A stretch of DNA of 64,000 nucleotides from JBBDMC01 sp963826055 (GCA_963826055.1 CAWGVO010000018.1:124001-188000), one strand, 5' to 3'. Positions 9,776 to 18,401 are shown, counted from the first letter of the stretch. The notes: generated by a model from the letters alone, not told the origin. A program made the numbers and translations.

Positions 9776-11200
9776 ATGGCGAGCGATCTGCTTCCGGCGC
9801 TTCCGGAAATCATCCTGGCGCTTGGCGCGCTGGCGCTGCTGATGGTCGGCTCGTTCGGCGGTGAGCGCGCCGTCTCGCCGGTGACGTCGTTGTCCATCGC
9901 GCTGATCGTCGTCGCGGGGATCGTCCTCGTTTCGGTGCCGAGCGACGGGCTCGCGTTCAGCGGCGCATTCGTGCTCGATCCCTTCGCCCGCTTCATGAAG
10001 ATCCTGGCGCTGATCGGTTCGGCGTTCGCCATCGTGATGTCGACCGCCTACGCGCGGGCGCAGAAGTTCGAACGTTTCGAGTATCCGGTGCTGATCGTCA
10101 CCGCCACGCTCGGCATGCTGATGATGATCTCCGCCAACGATCTGATCGCGGTCTATCTCGGCCTCGAACTGCAATCGCTGTCGCTTTACGTGGTAGCGGC
10201 GATCAACCGCAACTCGGCGCGCTCGACCGAGGCCGGGCTGAAGTATTTCGTCCTTGGCGCCCTGTCGTCGGGGATGCTGCTCTACGGGGCCTCGCTGACT
10301 TACGGATTCACCGGCCAGACGGCGTTCGCCGGCATCGCGTCGGCGCTGGCGGCCGGGCCGGCGCCGCTAGGCCTGACGTTTGGCCTGGTCTTCCTGATTG
10401 CCGGCTTCGCCTTCAAGGTCTCGGCGGTGCCATTCCACATGTGGACGCCCGACGTCTACGAGGGCGCGCCGACGCCGGTGACGGCCTTCTTTGCCGCGGC
10501 GCCGAAGGTGGCGGCGATGGCGCTGTTCGTTCGCGTCATGGTCGGACCGTTCGCGGCGGTCACGCCGGACTGGCAGCAGGTGGTCACGTTCGTTTCGGTG
10601 GCGTCCATGGTGCTCGGCGCCTTCGCCGCGATCGGCCAGACCAACATCAAGCGGCTGATGGCGTATTCCTCGATCGGCCACATGGGCTACGCGCTGGTGG
10701 GGCTCGCGGCCGGCACCCAGGCCGGCGTCCAGGGCGTGATCATCTATCTTCTCGTCTACATGGCGATGACGCTTGGCACCTTCGCCTGCATCCTCGCCAT
10801 GCGGCGCGGCGATGCGATGCTCGAGGACATCGGTGACCTCGCGGGGCTCGCGCGCACCAACCCGATCATGGCGTTCATGCTGGGGATGCTACTATTCTCG
10901 CTTGCCGGGATACCGCCGCTGGCGGGCTTCTTCGCCAAATTCTACGTGTTCCTGGCGGCGATCCAGTCCGGTCTCTACGGGCTCGCCGTGATCGGCGTGC
11001 TCGCCAGCGTTGTCGGCTCCTATTACTACGTGCGTATCGTCAAGATCATGTATTTCGACGAGCCGGTCGGCGGGTTCCAGCCGATGTCGACCGAACTGCG
11101 CGCCGTCCTCGGTGTCAGCGGCGCCTTCGTTCTTTTCTTCATCTTCATCGCCGGTCAAATCGGTAGCGCCGCTGAACTCGCCGCCAAGACGTTTTTCTAG
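9776..11200 (+). CDS. nuoN: NADH-quinone oxidoreductase subunit N
   Basis: The third antiporter-like membrane subunit of complex I and last gene of the nuo operon; 474 residues from the ATG at 9776. That start has a GGGGGACAAGGG-type purine stretch just upstream; the longer frame to 9530 lies inside nuoM. The family core is visible in AFKVSAVPFHMWTPDVYEGAP and GQTNIKRLMAYSSIGHMGYAL, with conserved helix lysines. It ends four bases before birA, so biotin ligase and ribonuclease J are probably read through from the nuo transcript, as in many alphaproteobacteria. Confidence 0.98.
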   Translation: MASDLLPALPEIILALGALALLMVGSFGGERAVSPVTSLSIALIVVAGIVLVSVPSDGLAFSGAFVLDPFARFMKILALIGSAFAIVMSTAYARAQKFERFEYPVLIVTATLGMLMMISANDLIAVYLGLELQSLSLYVVAAINRNSARSTEAGLKYFVLGALSSGMLLYGASLTYGFTGQTAFAGIASALAAGPAPLGLTFGLVFLIAGFAFKVSAVPFHMWTPDVYEGAPTPVTAFFAAAPKVAAMALFVRVMVGPFAAVTPDWQQVVTFVSVASMVLGAFAAIGQTNIKRLMAYSSIGHMGYALVGLAAGTQAGVQGVIIYLLVYMAMTLGTFACILAMRRGDAMLEDIGDLAGLARTNPIMAFMLGMLLFSLAGIPPLAGFFAKFYVFLAAIQSGLYGLAVIGVLASVVGSYYYVRIVKIMYFDEPVGGFQPMSTELRAVLGVSGAFVLFFIFIAGQIGSAAELAAKTFF

Positions 11201-11204
11201 GGCG

Positions 11205-11966
11205 ATGGCGAGCGCACTGCCTGACGGCTATCGCCGGCTGAGCTTCGACAGCGTGCCATCGACCAACGCGACGGCGCTGGAGGCGGCGCGCGCTGGCGAG
11301 CCCGGCGGCCTTTGGGTGACGGCGGGTGAGCAGACGAAGGGACGCGGGCGGCGTGGCAGGGATTGGACAACCGGACGCGGTAACCTTGCCGCCTCGCTGC
11401 TGCTGGTCGATCCGGCGGCGGCGAGCGTGGCACCGACGCTGTCTTTCGTCGCCGGGGTTGCCCTGCACCAGGCGGTGGTCGACATGGCGGGGCCGATGAT
11501 CGCCGAACGGCTGGCGCTCAAGTGGCCGAACGATCTCCTGCTCGACAGCTTCAAGGTGGCCGGCATCCTGATCGAAGGCGAGCAGCTGGTTCGTGGCGGC
11601 TTCGCCGTGGTGATGGGGATTGGCGTCAATTGCGTGACGCATCCCGAGATCAGCAACCATCCGGCCAGCGACTTTGGCGCCCGCGGCGTGCCGCTTGGGT
11701 CGGAGGCCCTCTTCGCGGCGCTCGCGGTCCGCGCGGCCCATGAACTAGACGCCTGGGATGGCGGCTCGGGCTTCGCTGCGACCCGCCAAGCCTGGCTCGC
11801 GCGGGCGAGCGGCATCGGCGCCCCGATCCGCGTCGATCTCGGCGGACGGGCGGTCGAGGGCCGTTTCGAGACGATCGATGAGGCCGGCCGGCTGGTTGTC
11901 GACGGCGTTGACGGCCGGCGCGAGGCGGTGAGTGCCGGCGACGTCTTCCTGATCGCGGCGCGGTGA
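11205..11966 (+). CDS. birA: Biotin--[acetyl-CoA-carboxylase] ligase, class I
   Basis: The enzyme activates biotin as biotinyl-AMP and attaches it to the lysine of carboxylase carrier domains. The 253 residues contain the adenylate motif GRGRRGRDW (47-54) and KWPND (106-110), with the downstream lysine of FKVAGIL. A C-terminal beta-barrel domain is present. There is no N-terminal winged helix, so it is a class I enzyme without a repressor role. The ATG at 11205 is preferred because the upstream part of the frame lies inside nuoN. The stop overlaps the GTG of rnj by four bases. Confidence 0.95.
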   Translation: MASALPDGYRRLSFDSVPSTNATALEAARAGEPGGLWVTAGEQTKGRGRRGRDWTTGRGNLAASLLLVDPAAASVAPTLSFVAGVALHQAVVDMAGPMIAERLALKWPNDLLLDSFKVAGILIEGEQLVRGGFAVVMGIGVNCVTHPEISNHPASDFGARGVPLGSEALFAALAVRAAHELDAWDGGSGFAATRQAWLARASGIGAPIRVDLGGRAVEGRFETIDEAGRLVVDGVDGRREAVSAGDVFLIAAR

Positions 11967-13645
11967 GGGCTAACGTGGCCGGAGATCGCGACGAACTGGT
12001 CTTCCTGCCGCTTGGCGGCGTCGGCGAGATTGGCATGAACCTCGGCCTCTACGGCTTTGGCCCGCCGCGCCACCGGACCTGGATGGCGGTCGATTTCGGC
12101 GTCGCTTTCACCCACGGAGATCTGCCCGGGGTCGACCTCATCTTCCCGGACATCGCTTACCTGGAGGAGGAGCGCACCAATCTCGCCGGCATCGTGATCA
12201 CGCACGCCCACGAGGATCATTTCGGGGCGCTGATTGACCTGTGGCCCCGGTTGCGGGTGCCCGTTTACGCGACGGCGTTCACCGCCAGCCTGCTTTCCGC
12301 CAAGCTCGCCAGCGAACCCGGCGCGGCTCCCGTCCCTATCACGCTGGTGGCAGCGGGGGACAGTATCCAAGTCGGGCCGTTCGAGGTCGAGTACATCAAC
12401 GTCGCCCACTCGATCCCGGAGTCGAACGCGCTTGCCATCCGCACGCCGCTCGGCACAGTCGTCCACACCGCCGACTGGAAGCTCGACGATACGCCTGCGC
12501 TGGGACTGCCGACCGACGAGGCGCGCCTGCGCGAGATCGGCGGGGAAGGGGTGCTGGCGCTCGTCAGCGATTCGACCAATGCGCTCCGCGAGGGGCGCAG
12601 TCCGAGCGAGGCGGAAGTCGCCAGCGAACTTGCCAAGATCATCGCCGAAGCGGAGGGTCGCGTCGCCTTCACGACATTCGCCTCCAACCTCGGCCGGCTG
12701 AAGTCGATCGCGCTTGCCGCCGCAGCGGCGGATCGAAACGTTGTCGTTGTGGGGCGTGCCATGCGGCGGGCGATCGACGTCGGCCTTGAGCTGGGGATGC
12801 TCGACGGCCTGCCGCCATTTCTCGACGACGAAGCGTTTCCATACCTGCCCCGCGACAAGGTGGTGCTCCTGCTGACCGGCAGCCAGGGAGAGCCGAGGGC
12901 CGCGTTGTCGCGAGTGGCGAGCGCCGATCATCCCCGCATCGAGCTTGTCGCGGGCGACACGCTGGTGTTCTCGGCGCGCGAAATCCCCGGCAACGAACTC
13001 GCGATCTCGGGGATCGTCAATCAGCTCACCACCGCGGGTGTGCACGTGATCACCGACCGGACCCGGCTGGTGCACGTGTCCGGTCACCCGCGACGGGGCG
13101 AGATGCGCGAGATGTATGACTGGGTCAAGCCACGGATCGCGGTTCCGGTGCACGGCCAGGCCATGCACCTCGCCGCGCACGCAGAACTTGCCCGCGAGCT
13201 TGGCGTGCCGACAGTGCTCGTCATCGAGGACGGGATGATGCTGCGGCTCGCTCCCGAACCCGCGAAACAGGTCGATGAGATCGACATACGCTGGCTCTAC
13301 AGGGACGGACGCCTGATCGGCGACCTGGATGCGATCGGTGTGGTCGAACGGCGGCGGCTGGCGTTTTCCGGCCATGTGGCGGTTGCGATCGTGCTCGACC
13401 ACAACGGCGACATGGTCGTCGATCCGGATATCGCGATGACGGGGCTGCCGACGGCGGGTGCAGACGGGCGACCATTGGAGGAGGCGGCGATCAACGCCGT
13501 GCTGGGCACCATCGAGTCGGTTCCGCGACGGCGCCGCCGCGATCCCGAAGTGGTGCGCGAGGCGGTGCGGCTGGCTGTCCGCGCCGCCGTTCGGGACGCC
13601 TGGGGCAAGAAGCCCGTTTGCTCCGTCTTCGTAGCGGTCGTATGA
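11963..13645 (+). CDS. rnj: Ribonuclease J
   Basis: A metallo-beta-lactamase/beta-CASP ribonuclease with endonuclease and 5'-exonuclease activities in rRNA processing and mRNA decay. The zinc motif HAHEDH is at residues 81-86. Later signatures are SDSTNALREG, the FASNLGR region, LTGSQGEPRAAL and the beta-CASP histidine in VSGHPRRGEM. The total of 560 residues is normal. The start is GTG at 11963, overlapping the birA stop. The birA-rnj-mce order is widespread in alphaproteobacteria. No frameshift or missing motif was seen. Confidence 0.96.
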   Translation: MRANVAGDRDELVFLPLGGVGEIGMNLGLYGFGPPRHRTWMAVDFGVAFTHGDLPGVDLIFPDIAYLEEERTNLAGIVITHAHEDHFGALIDLWPRLRVPVYATAFTASLLSAKLASEPGAAPVPITLVAAGDSIQVGPFEVEYINVAHSIPESNALAIRTPLGTVVHTADWKLDDTPALGLPTDEARLREIGGEGVLALVSDSTNALREGRSPSEAEVASELAKIIAEAEGRVAFTTFASNLGRLKSIALAAAAADRNVVVVGRAMRRAIDVGLELGMLDGLPPFLDDEAFPYLPRDKVVLLLTGSQGEPRAALSRVASADHPRIELVAGDTLVFSAREIPGNELAISGIVNQLTTAGVHVITDRTRLVHVSGHPRRGEMREMYDWVKPRIAVPVHGQAMHLAAHAELARELGVPTVLVIEDGMMLRLAPEPAKQVDEIDIRWLYRDGRLIGDLDAIGVVERRRLAFSGHVAVAIVLDHNGDMVVDPDIAMTGLPTAGADGRPLEEAAINAVLGTIESVPRRRRRDPEVVREAVRLAVRAAVRDAWGKKPVCSVFVAVV

Positions 13646-13652
13646 GCATTCC

Positions 13653-14057
13653 ATGATCGGCCGTCTCAATCACGTCGCCATCGCCGTCACCGACCTTGCC
13701 GCTGCCGCGACGCTTTACCGCGATACGCTCGGCGCGACTGTGTCCGAACCTGTGGAGCAGCCGGATCACGGGGTCACGACGGTGTTCGTTGAGCTGCCCA
13801 ACACGAAGGTCGAGTTGATCTCACCGCTCGGTGCGAACTCGCCCATCGCGGCGTTTCTGGAGCGCCATCCTTTCGGCGGAATCCATCATGTCTGCTACGA
13901 AGTCGCCGACGTTGGTGCCGCCGGCCGCGACCTCGCGGCGAAGGGAGCACGCATTCTTGGCGATGGTGAGCCGAAAATCGGTGCGCACGGCAAGCCGGTG
14001 GTGTTCGTCCATCCGAAGGATTTCCTCGGCACCCTGATCGAGCTGGAGCAAGCGTGA
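13653..14057 (+). CDS. mce: Methylmalonyl-CoA epimerase
   Basis: A small glyoxalase/VOC-fold enzyme (134 residues) that interconverts (2S)- and (2R)-methylmalonyl-CoA between propionyl-CoA carboxylase and methylmalonyl-CoA mutase. Metal ligands sit in the two beta-alpha-beta modules: His in RLNHVAIAV, the HHVCYEV His and the C-terminal glutamate in GTLIELEQ. It starts seven bases after rnj and overlaps the next gene by four bases (GTGA). No other propionate-pathway gene is in the window. Confidence 0.93.
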   Translation: MIGRLNHVAIAVTDLAAAATLYRDTLGATVSEPVEQPDHGVTTVFVELPNTKVELISPLGANSPIAAFLERHPFGGIHHVCYEVADVGAAGRDLAAKGARILGDGEPKIGAHGKPVVFVHPKDFLGTLIELEQA

Positions 14058-14323
14058 ACCTCCTCACCCTCGTCGCGATTTATTTCATCGTATGGTGGCT
14101 GGTGCTTTTCGCCGTCCTGCCCTGGGGCCTGCGCACCCAGGAGGAGGAGGGCGAAGTGGTGCTGGGCACGACAGCCAGCGCGCCGGCGCGACCGCGGATA
14201 CTGCGCACGATGATTGCGACCACTATCGTTGCGGCGATCGTGGTCGGTCTCTTTTGGGCGTCCGTGGACTATTTCGGGCTGAGCGTGTGGACGGTCGCCG
14301 ACTGGTTCGACCTTCGCCAATAA
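14054..14323 (+). CDS. DUF1467 family small membrane protein
   Basis: An 89-residue protein with two hydrophobic helices (about residues 4-25 and 52-72) separated by a polar, acidic loop containing LRTQEEEGE. This is the pattern of DUF1467 proteins, which in alphaproteobacteria nearly always sit between methylmalonyl-CoA epimerase and proS. The function is unknown. The start is GTG at 14054, overlapping mce. It is the last plus-strand gene before a 426-base non-coding stretch. Confidence 0.88.
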   Translation: MNLLTLVAIYFIVWWLVLFAVLPWGLRTQEEEGEVVLGTTASAPARPRILRTMIATTIVAAIVVGLFWASVDYFGLSVWTVADWFDLRQ

Positions 14324-14350
14324 AAAAAGCAAGGCCTCATCGGCCTTGCT
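14322..14350 (-). terminator. Rho-independent terminator of the minus-strand RNA
   Basis: Read on the minus strand this is a perfect 9-bp stem, AGCAAGGCC and GGCCTTGCT, with a five-base loop, followed directly by seven T residues. On the plus strand no T run follows the stem, so the site is oriented to stop minus-strand transcription. It overlaps the stop codon of the DUF1467 gene, so it may also limit read-through from the right into nuo-operon antisense. Confidence 0.75.
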
Positions 14351-14538
14351 CACCGAGTTCCGCGTCTCAACCCTTTGTGCAGGAGCCTTGGACCCAGTAG
14401 GCACTTGGGCCCGTTACCGGCGTTCTGCGGCAGCGGCCTTACGGCGCGCGCCAAAGGGATCTTCCTCCCAAGACTTAGACCGCGATGCCTTATTTTTCTG
14501 GGGGCTGCGATCCCAAAGATGGTCGCGTCCCGCTTATT
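14322..14538 (-). ncRNA. Candidate structured small RNA, rod-like, possibly 6S-type
   Basis: This minus-strand transcript of about 215 nt would fill the gap between DUF1467 and proS. Six helices nest in perfect order: 14521-14525 with 14368-14372, 14514-14518 with 14373-14377, 14503-14506 with 14384-14387, 14498-14502 with 14393-14397, 14486-14490 with 14399-14403, and 14467-14472 with 14404-14409. Together they form one long irregular hairpin. A perfect hairpin followed by a U run closes the 3' end. Upstream on the minus strand are GTGACA (14574-14569) and TAGGCT (14550-14545), spaced 18 bases apart. A long bulged rod of about 200 nt recalls 6S RNA, but I could not align the family consensus with certainty. 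The structure is inferred by eye. Confidence 0.5.
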
Positions 14539-14749
14539 AGGGAAAGCCTATCGAAATCTCAGCGCCGTTGTCACCATTTTGTGCGCCTCCAGCCTAAAAT
14601 TTTTGCACGAATCGAGGGATTGGCGGCAAATGATCTGGAGCCTCACGGTCTGCGGCCGGTGGGCAACGGCCTGCGGCAAGGGCTTGTGTTTTCATGACCA
14701 TGTCGATTGACTGCGACGCTTGCCGAACCGTGCCGGAGTCGCTGTGACG

Positions 14750-16081
14750 ATGCGCCTGTCCCGCTATTTTCTGCCGATCCTGCGTGAGACGCCCAAGGAA
14801 GCTGAGATCGTTTCGCATCGGCTGATGCTGCGCGCCGGCATGATCCGCCAGCAAGCGGCGGGCATCTATTCGTGGTTACCGCTGGGGCAACGCGTACTCG
14901 CCAGGATCGCCGAGATCGTGCGCGAGGAACAGGACCGTGCCGGCGCCATTGAAATCCTGATGCCGACAATCCAATCGGCCGACCTGTGGCGCGAGAGCGG
15001 GCGGTATGATGATTACGGCAAGGAGATGCTGCAAATCACGGACCGCCACGAACGCGACCTGCTGTTCGGCCCGACCAACGAAGAGATGGTCACCGACATC
15101 GTGCGTGCGTACGTGACCTCGTATCGCGCCCTGCCGCTCAATCTCTACCACATCCAGTGGAAGTTCCGTGACGAGGTGAGGCCGCGGTTCGGGGTGATGC
15201 GCGGTCGTGAATTCCTGATGAAGGATGCGTATTCGTTCGACATCGACCAGGCGGCGGCGCGGCTGTCCTACGACAAGATGTTCGTGGCGTATCTGAGGAC
15301 GTTCGCCCGCTTGGGCCTGACGGCGGTTCCCATGCGAGCCGAAACCGGTCCGATCGGTGGCGATCTCAGTCATGAGTTTCTCATCCTCGCTGACACCGGC
15401 GAGTCGGGTGTGTTCTGTGATCGCGCGATCCTCGAGGCGCCGGTGCCGGGCGAGGATGTCGACTACGATGGCGATCTGCGCCCGCTGATCGAGCCGTGGA
15501 CCACGCACTATGCGGCCACCGAGGATGTGCACGAGGTTGCCCGTTTCGAGCGTGAGGTGCCGGAGGAGCGACAACTCGCGACCCGCGGTATCGAGGTCGG
15601 CCAGATATTCTATTTCGGCACGAAATATTCGGGGCCGATGAAGGCAACGGTATCAGGGCCCGACGGCGTCGAACGGCCGCTCCATGCGGGCTCATACGGC
15701 ATCGGTGTTTCGCGCCTGGTCGGTGCCATCATCGAGGCGAGCCACGACGAAGCCGGCATCATCTGGCCGGAAAGCGTGGCGCCGTTTGAGGTCGGCCTGA
15801 TCAACCTCAAGGTCGGCGACCGGACGGTGGACGCGGCAGCGCTCGACCTCTACGTGCGTCTCAAGAATGCCGGAATTTCAGTGCTTTACGACGATCTCGA
15901 CCAGCGCGCCGGCGCCAAGTTCGCGACCATGGACCTGATCGGCCTGCCGTGGCAGGTCATCGTGGGGCCGAAGGGGCTGGAGCGCGGCGAGGTCGAAATC
16001 AAGCGCCGGGCAACGGGGGCGCGCGAAACGCTCAGCCTCGACGGCGTGATAAACCGACTGACCGGCGAAGGGAAACGGTAG
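14750..16081 (+). CDS. proS: Proline--tRNA ligase, short form
   Basis: A class II aminoacyl-tRNA synthetase that charges tRNA-Pro. The 443 residues contain motif 1 around HRLMLRAGMIRQQAAGIYSWLP, motif 2 with QWKFRDEVRPRFGVMRGREF and motif 3 with GSYGIGVSRLVGAIIE. The total is far below the 570 or so residues of the E. coli type because the editing insertion domain between motifs 2 and 3 is absent, as is normal in alphaproteobacteria. The ATG at 14750 gives the conserved MRLSRYFLP start; a TTG at 14720 would add ten unconserved residues. It is followed four bases later by lolC. Confidence 0.95.
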   Translation: MRLSRYFLPILRETPKEAEIVSHRLMLRAGMIRQQAAGIYSWLPLGQRVLARIAEIVREEQDRAGAIEILMPTIQSADLWRESGRYDDYGKEMLQITDRHERDLLFGPTNEEMVTDIVRAYVTSYRALPLNLYHIQWKFRDEVRPRFGVMRGREFLMKDAYSFDIDQAAARLSYDKMFVAYLRTFARLGLTAVPMRAETGPIGGDLSHEFLILADTGESGVFCDRAILEAPVPGEDVDYDGDLRPLIEPWTTHYAATEDVHEVARFEREVPEERQLATRGIEVGQIFYFGTKYSGPMKATVSGPDGVERPLHAGSYGIGVSRLVGAIIEASHDEAGIIWPESVAPFEVGLINLKVGDRTVDAAALDLYVRLKNAGISVLYDDLDQRAGAKFATMDLIGLPWQVIVGPKGLERGEVEIKRRATGARETLSLDGVINRLTGEGKR

Positions 16082-16085
16082 GCAT

Positions 16086-17354
16086 ATGGCAGCTCCGATC
16101 GGCACCAGGCCTTTCGCCCGGTTCGAATGGATGATCGCCGGGCGCTATCTCCGATCGCGGCGGCGCGAGGCCTTCATCTCGGTGATCGCCGGGTTCTCGT
16201 TCATCGGCATCATGCTCGGCGTCGCCACGCTGATCATCGTCATGGCGGTGATGAACGGATTCCGCGCCGAACTGATCAACAAGATTCTCGGTCTCAACGG
16301 CCATCTGATCCTGCAGGCGATGGACAGCAAGCTCACCGACTACGGGCCGGTGGCCCAGCGGATCGCGCAGGTGCCGGGGGTGCGGGCGGCGATTCCGCTG
16401 GTCGAGGGGCAGGCGCTGGCGACCGGCGAGGCTTCGTCCAGCGGAGTGCTGATCCGCGGACTGCGCGACGAGGACCTGCCGAAGGTTCCCGGCATCTACA
16501 ACAACGTGAAGCTCGGAACGCTTGCCGGCTTTGCCGACTCCGGTGGGGTCGCGATCGGCTCGCGCATCGCGACCGATCTCGGTCTCACGATCGGTTCGCG
16601 GCTCACGCTGGTACAGCCGCGTGGCAGTGTCACGCCGCTCGGCGTCACACCGCGGATCAAGTCCTATCCGGTGGTGGCGATCTTCCAGATCGGCATGTCG
16701 GAATACGACTCGACGTTCGTGATCCTGCCGTTCTCCGAGGCGCAGATTTATTTCAACCTGACCGACGAGGCGAGCGCGGTCGAGATCTATCTGGACAACG
16801 CCGACTTGGTGAGCAAGCTGAGACCGGCGATCGAGCAGGCGGCGCAGCGCCAGGTGCTGCTCACCGACTGGCAGCAACGCAACATGACCTTCTTCTCCGC
16901 GCTCGAGGTCGAGCGCAACGTCATGTTCCTGATCCTGACGCTGATCGTGCTGGTGGCCGCGCTCAACATCATCTCCGGCCTGACCATGCTGGTGAAGGAC
17001 AAGGGCCACGACATCGCGATCCTGCGAACAATGGGGGCGACGCGCGGCGCCATCCTGAGGGTGTTCTTCATTACCGGCGCATCGATCGGGACGGTCGGGA
17101 CGCTGGCCGGCTTCCTGCTCGGGGTGGCGATCAGCCTCAATATCGAGTCGATCCGGCAATTCCTGTCACGGCTGACGCAAACCGAGCTGTTTTCGCCCGA
17201 GCTCTACTTCCTGAGCCAGCTACCGGCCGACTTGGATGTGCGGGAAACGCTGACGGTGATCGTCATGGCGCTGGCGCTGTCGTTTCTGGCGACCCTCTAT
17301 CCGGCCTGGCGTGCGGCGCGCCTCGATCCGGTCGACGCGCTGCGTTACGAATGA
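16086..17354 (+). CDS. lolC: Lipoprotein-releasing ABC transporter permease LolC/LolE
   Basis: Inner-membrane permease that extracts outer-membrane lipoproteins for LolA. The 422 residues show an N-terminal helix (about 30-55), a large periplasmic MacB-like domain (about 60-260) and three C-terminal helices, the FtsX architecture. The opening FEWMIAGRYLRSRRREAFIS and the coupling segment LVKDKGHDIAILRTMGA are typical of LolC/E. Alphaproteobacteria usually have a single permease forming a homodimer (sometimes called LolF). It starts four bases after proS and overlaps lolD by four bases, so the two subunits are coupled. Confidence 0.93.
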   Translation: MAAPIGTRPFARFEWMIAGRYLRSRRREAFISVIAGFSFIGIMLGVATLIIVMAVMNGFRAELINKILGLNGHLILQAMDSKLTDYGPVAQRIAQVPGVRAAIPLVEGQALATGEASSSGVLIRGLRDEDLPKVPGIYNNVKLGTLAGFADSGGVAIGSRIATDLGLTIGSRLTLVQPRGSVTPLGVTPRIKSYPVVAIFQIGMSEYDSTFVILPFSEAQIYFNLTDEASAVEIYLDNADLVSKLRPAIEQAAQRQVLLTDWQQRNMTFFSALEVERNVMFLILTLIVLVAALNIISGLTMLVKDKGHDIAILRTMGATRGAILRVFFITGASIGTVGTLAGFLLGVAISLNIESIRQFLSRLTQTELFSPELYFLSQLPADLDVRETLTVIVMALALSFLATLYPAWRAARLDPVDALRYE

Positions 17355-18127
17355 TCGCGCAACCGGAACGCACAGCCAGGCGGGCGCGGCGACCGGCCCT
17401 CAAACTGGTCGGTGTCGAACGTCACTACGGCGATGCCAACGGTCGGTTGACCGTGCTCGACGGGGCGGACCTTGCCATCTATCCCGGCGAGATGGTCGCG
17501 CTGGTGGCGCCGTCGGGCGCGGGCAAGTCGACGCTCCTGCAGATCGCCGGCCTGCTGGAGCATCCCGACGGCGGCGACGTGGTCATCGCGGGGCGTCCGG
17601 CCGCCAAGCTTTCCGATGCGGACCGGACGGCGATCCGTCGGCTGCAGATCGGCTTCGTCTATCAGTTCCACCACCTGCTGCCGGAATTCACCGCGCTGGA
17701 GAACGTGATGATGCCGCAGTTGATCCGCGGCATGAGCCGGGCCGAGGCAAGACGCCGCTCGCTGCAACTGCTGGCCTACATGCGGGTCAAGGAGCGGGCG
17801 AGCCACCGGCCGCCGGAACTCTCCGGTGGCGAGCAGCAACGGGTGGCGATCGCGCGCGCCGTTGCCAACGCGCCGCGGCTGCTGCTGGCCGACGAGCCGA
17901 CCGGCAACCTCGATCCGCACACCGCGGCTTTCGTTTTCGACGGGCTGATCCGGCTGGTGCGGGCGTCGAAGCTCGCGGCGCTGATTGCCACGCACAACCA
18001 CGACCTGGCGGCGCGGATGGACCGCAGGATCACGCTGCGCGAGGGGAAGGTCATCGAGTTCGATTGGCCGCGGTCGGCGACGCGGCAGAGCGTCGTCCGC
18101 GACGATCCGGGCGAGGCGACGGCATAG
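17351..18127 (+). CDS. lolD: Lipoprotein-releasing ABC transporter ATP-binding protein
   Basis: ATPase of the Lol lipoprotein-sorting system. The 258 residues contain Walker A APSGAGKST (53-61), a Q-loop at YQFHHLLPEFTALENV, the signature LSGGEQQRVAIARA and Walker B LLLADEPTGNLD, then the H-loop in ATHNHDLA. The first Walker A position is Ala rather than Gly, which is common in alphaproteobacterial LolD. Compared with E. coli it has a basic N-terminal extension of about 15 residues and a polar C-terminal tail. The start overlaps the lolC stop. Confidence 0.95.
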   Translation: MIAQPERTARRARRPALKLVGVERHYGDANGRLTVLDGADLAIYPGEMVALVAPSGAGKSTLLQIAGLLEHPDGGDVVIAGRPAAKLSDADRTAIRRLQIGFVYQFHHLLPEFTALENVMMPQLIRGMSRAEARRRSLQLLAYMRVKERASHRPPELSGGEQQRVAIARAVANAPRLLLADEPTGNLDPHTAAFVFDGLIRLVRASKLAALIATHNHDLAARMDRRITLREGKVIEFDWPRSATRQSVVRDDPGEATA

Positions 18128-18157
18128 CTCTTTTATTTTCAATGGCTTGTGCGTCAG

Positions 18158-18186
18158 TTGACAAGAGAACAAAACATGAACATAAT
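18158..18186 (+). promoter_or_regulatory. Near-consensus promoter with LexA box in its spacer
   Basis: TTGACA at 18158-18163 and CATAAT at 18181-18186 are 17 bases apart, close to an ideal vegetative promoter. The direct repeat GAAC-N7-GAAC at 18167-18181 fills the spacer. That is the known alphaproteobacterial LexA operator, so repression by LexA and induction by DNA damage are expected. The first product downstream is the 32-codon frame at 18209, with dnaE behind it. The lexA promoter in this window has the same geometry. Confidence 0.85.
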
Positions 18187-18208
18187 CCCTGAAACGAGGG
18201 GAATCGTG

Positions 18209-18307
18209 ATGCGTTTGTTCATGCGTGACGTTGCGGCGCTGGTCGCTATCGGGGCCTTTATGTCGGTGTTTCTGGTGGTGACGGCGGGGTTGCGGGGCGT
18301 GGTGTGA
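18209..18307 (+). CDS. 32-residue SOS-type single-helix membrane peptide (SidA-like candidate)
   Basis: A short frame with ATG at 18209, a GAGGGG ribosome-binding site at about 18196-18201 and stop TGA at 18305. The product opens with a basic MRLFMRD segment and continues with one hydrophobic stretch (AALVAIGAFMSVFLVVTAG) and a short tail, so it should be a single-pass inner-membrane peptide. It sits about 15-20 bases after the expected start of a LexA-controlled promoter. The described precedent is SidA of Caulobacter crescentus, a 29-residue SOS-induced inner-membrane inhibitor of division acting on FtsW. I infer functional equivalence from size, topology and regulation, not from sequence identity. 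Confidence 0.65.
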   Translation: MRLFMRDVAALVAIGAFMSVFLVVTAGLRGVV

Positions 18308-18401
18308 GGGCTGCGGGGCGTGTTGTGGATGGCTGTCCTGAGATGTGGACAGCGACACCGCCGGTCGCCGACACTTCCCCGGCACCCGGAGGCCGCCATC
18401 C

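Noticed and set aside
14410..14531. Minus-strand coding frame ending WEEDPFGARRKAAAAERR inside the small-RNA candidate
   Set aside because: The frame has no ATG, GTG or TTG start after the preceding stop and no ribosome-binding site, while nested helices and a terminator support an RNA. I note it because the peptide-like run is striking and could be a remnant gene.
14750..16081. ProS truncated in the middle
   Set aside because: The missing segment is the editing insertion domain, which alphaproteobacterial enzymes normally lack; motifs 1 to 3 are present.
17351..18127. LolD with a damaged Walker A (Ala instead of the first Gly)
   Set aside because: The APSGAGKST form is common in alphaproteobacterial LolD, and all other ATPase motifs are intact.
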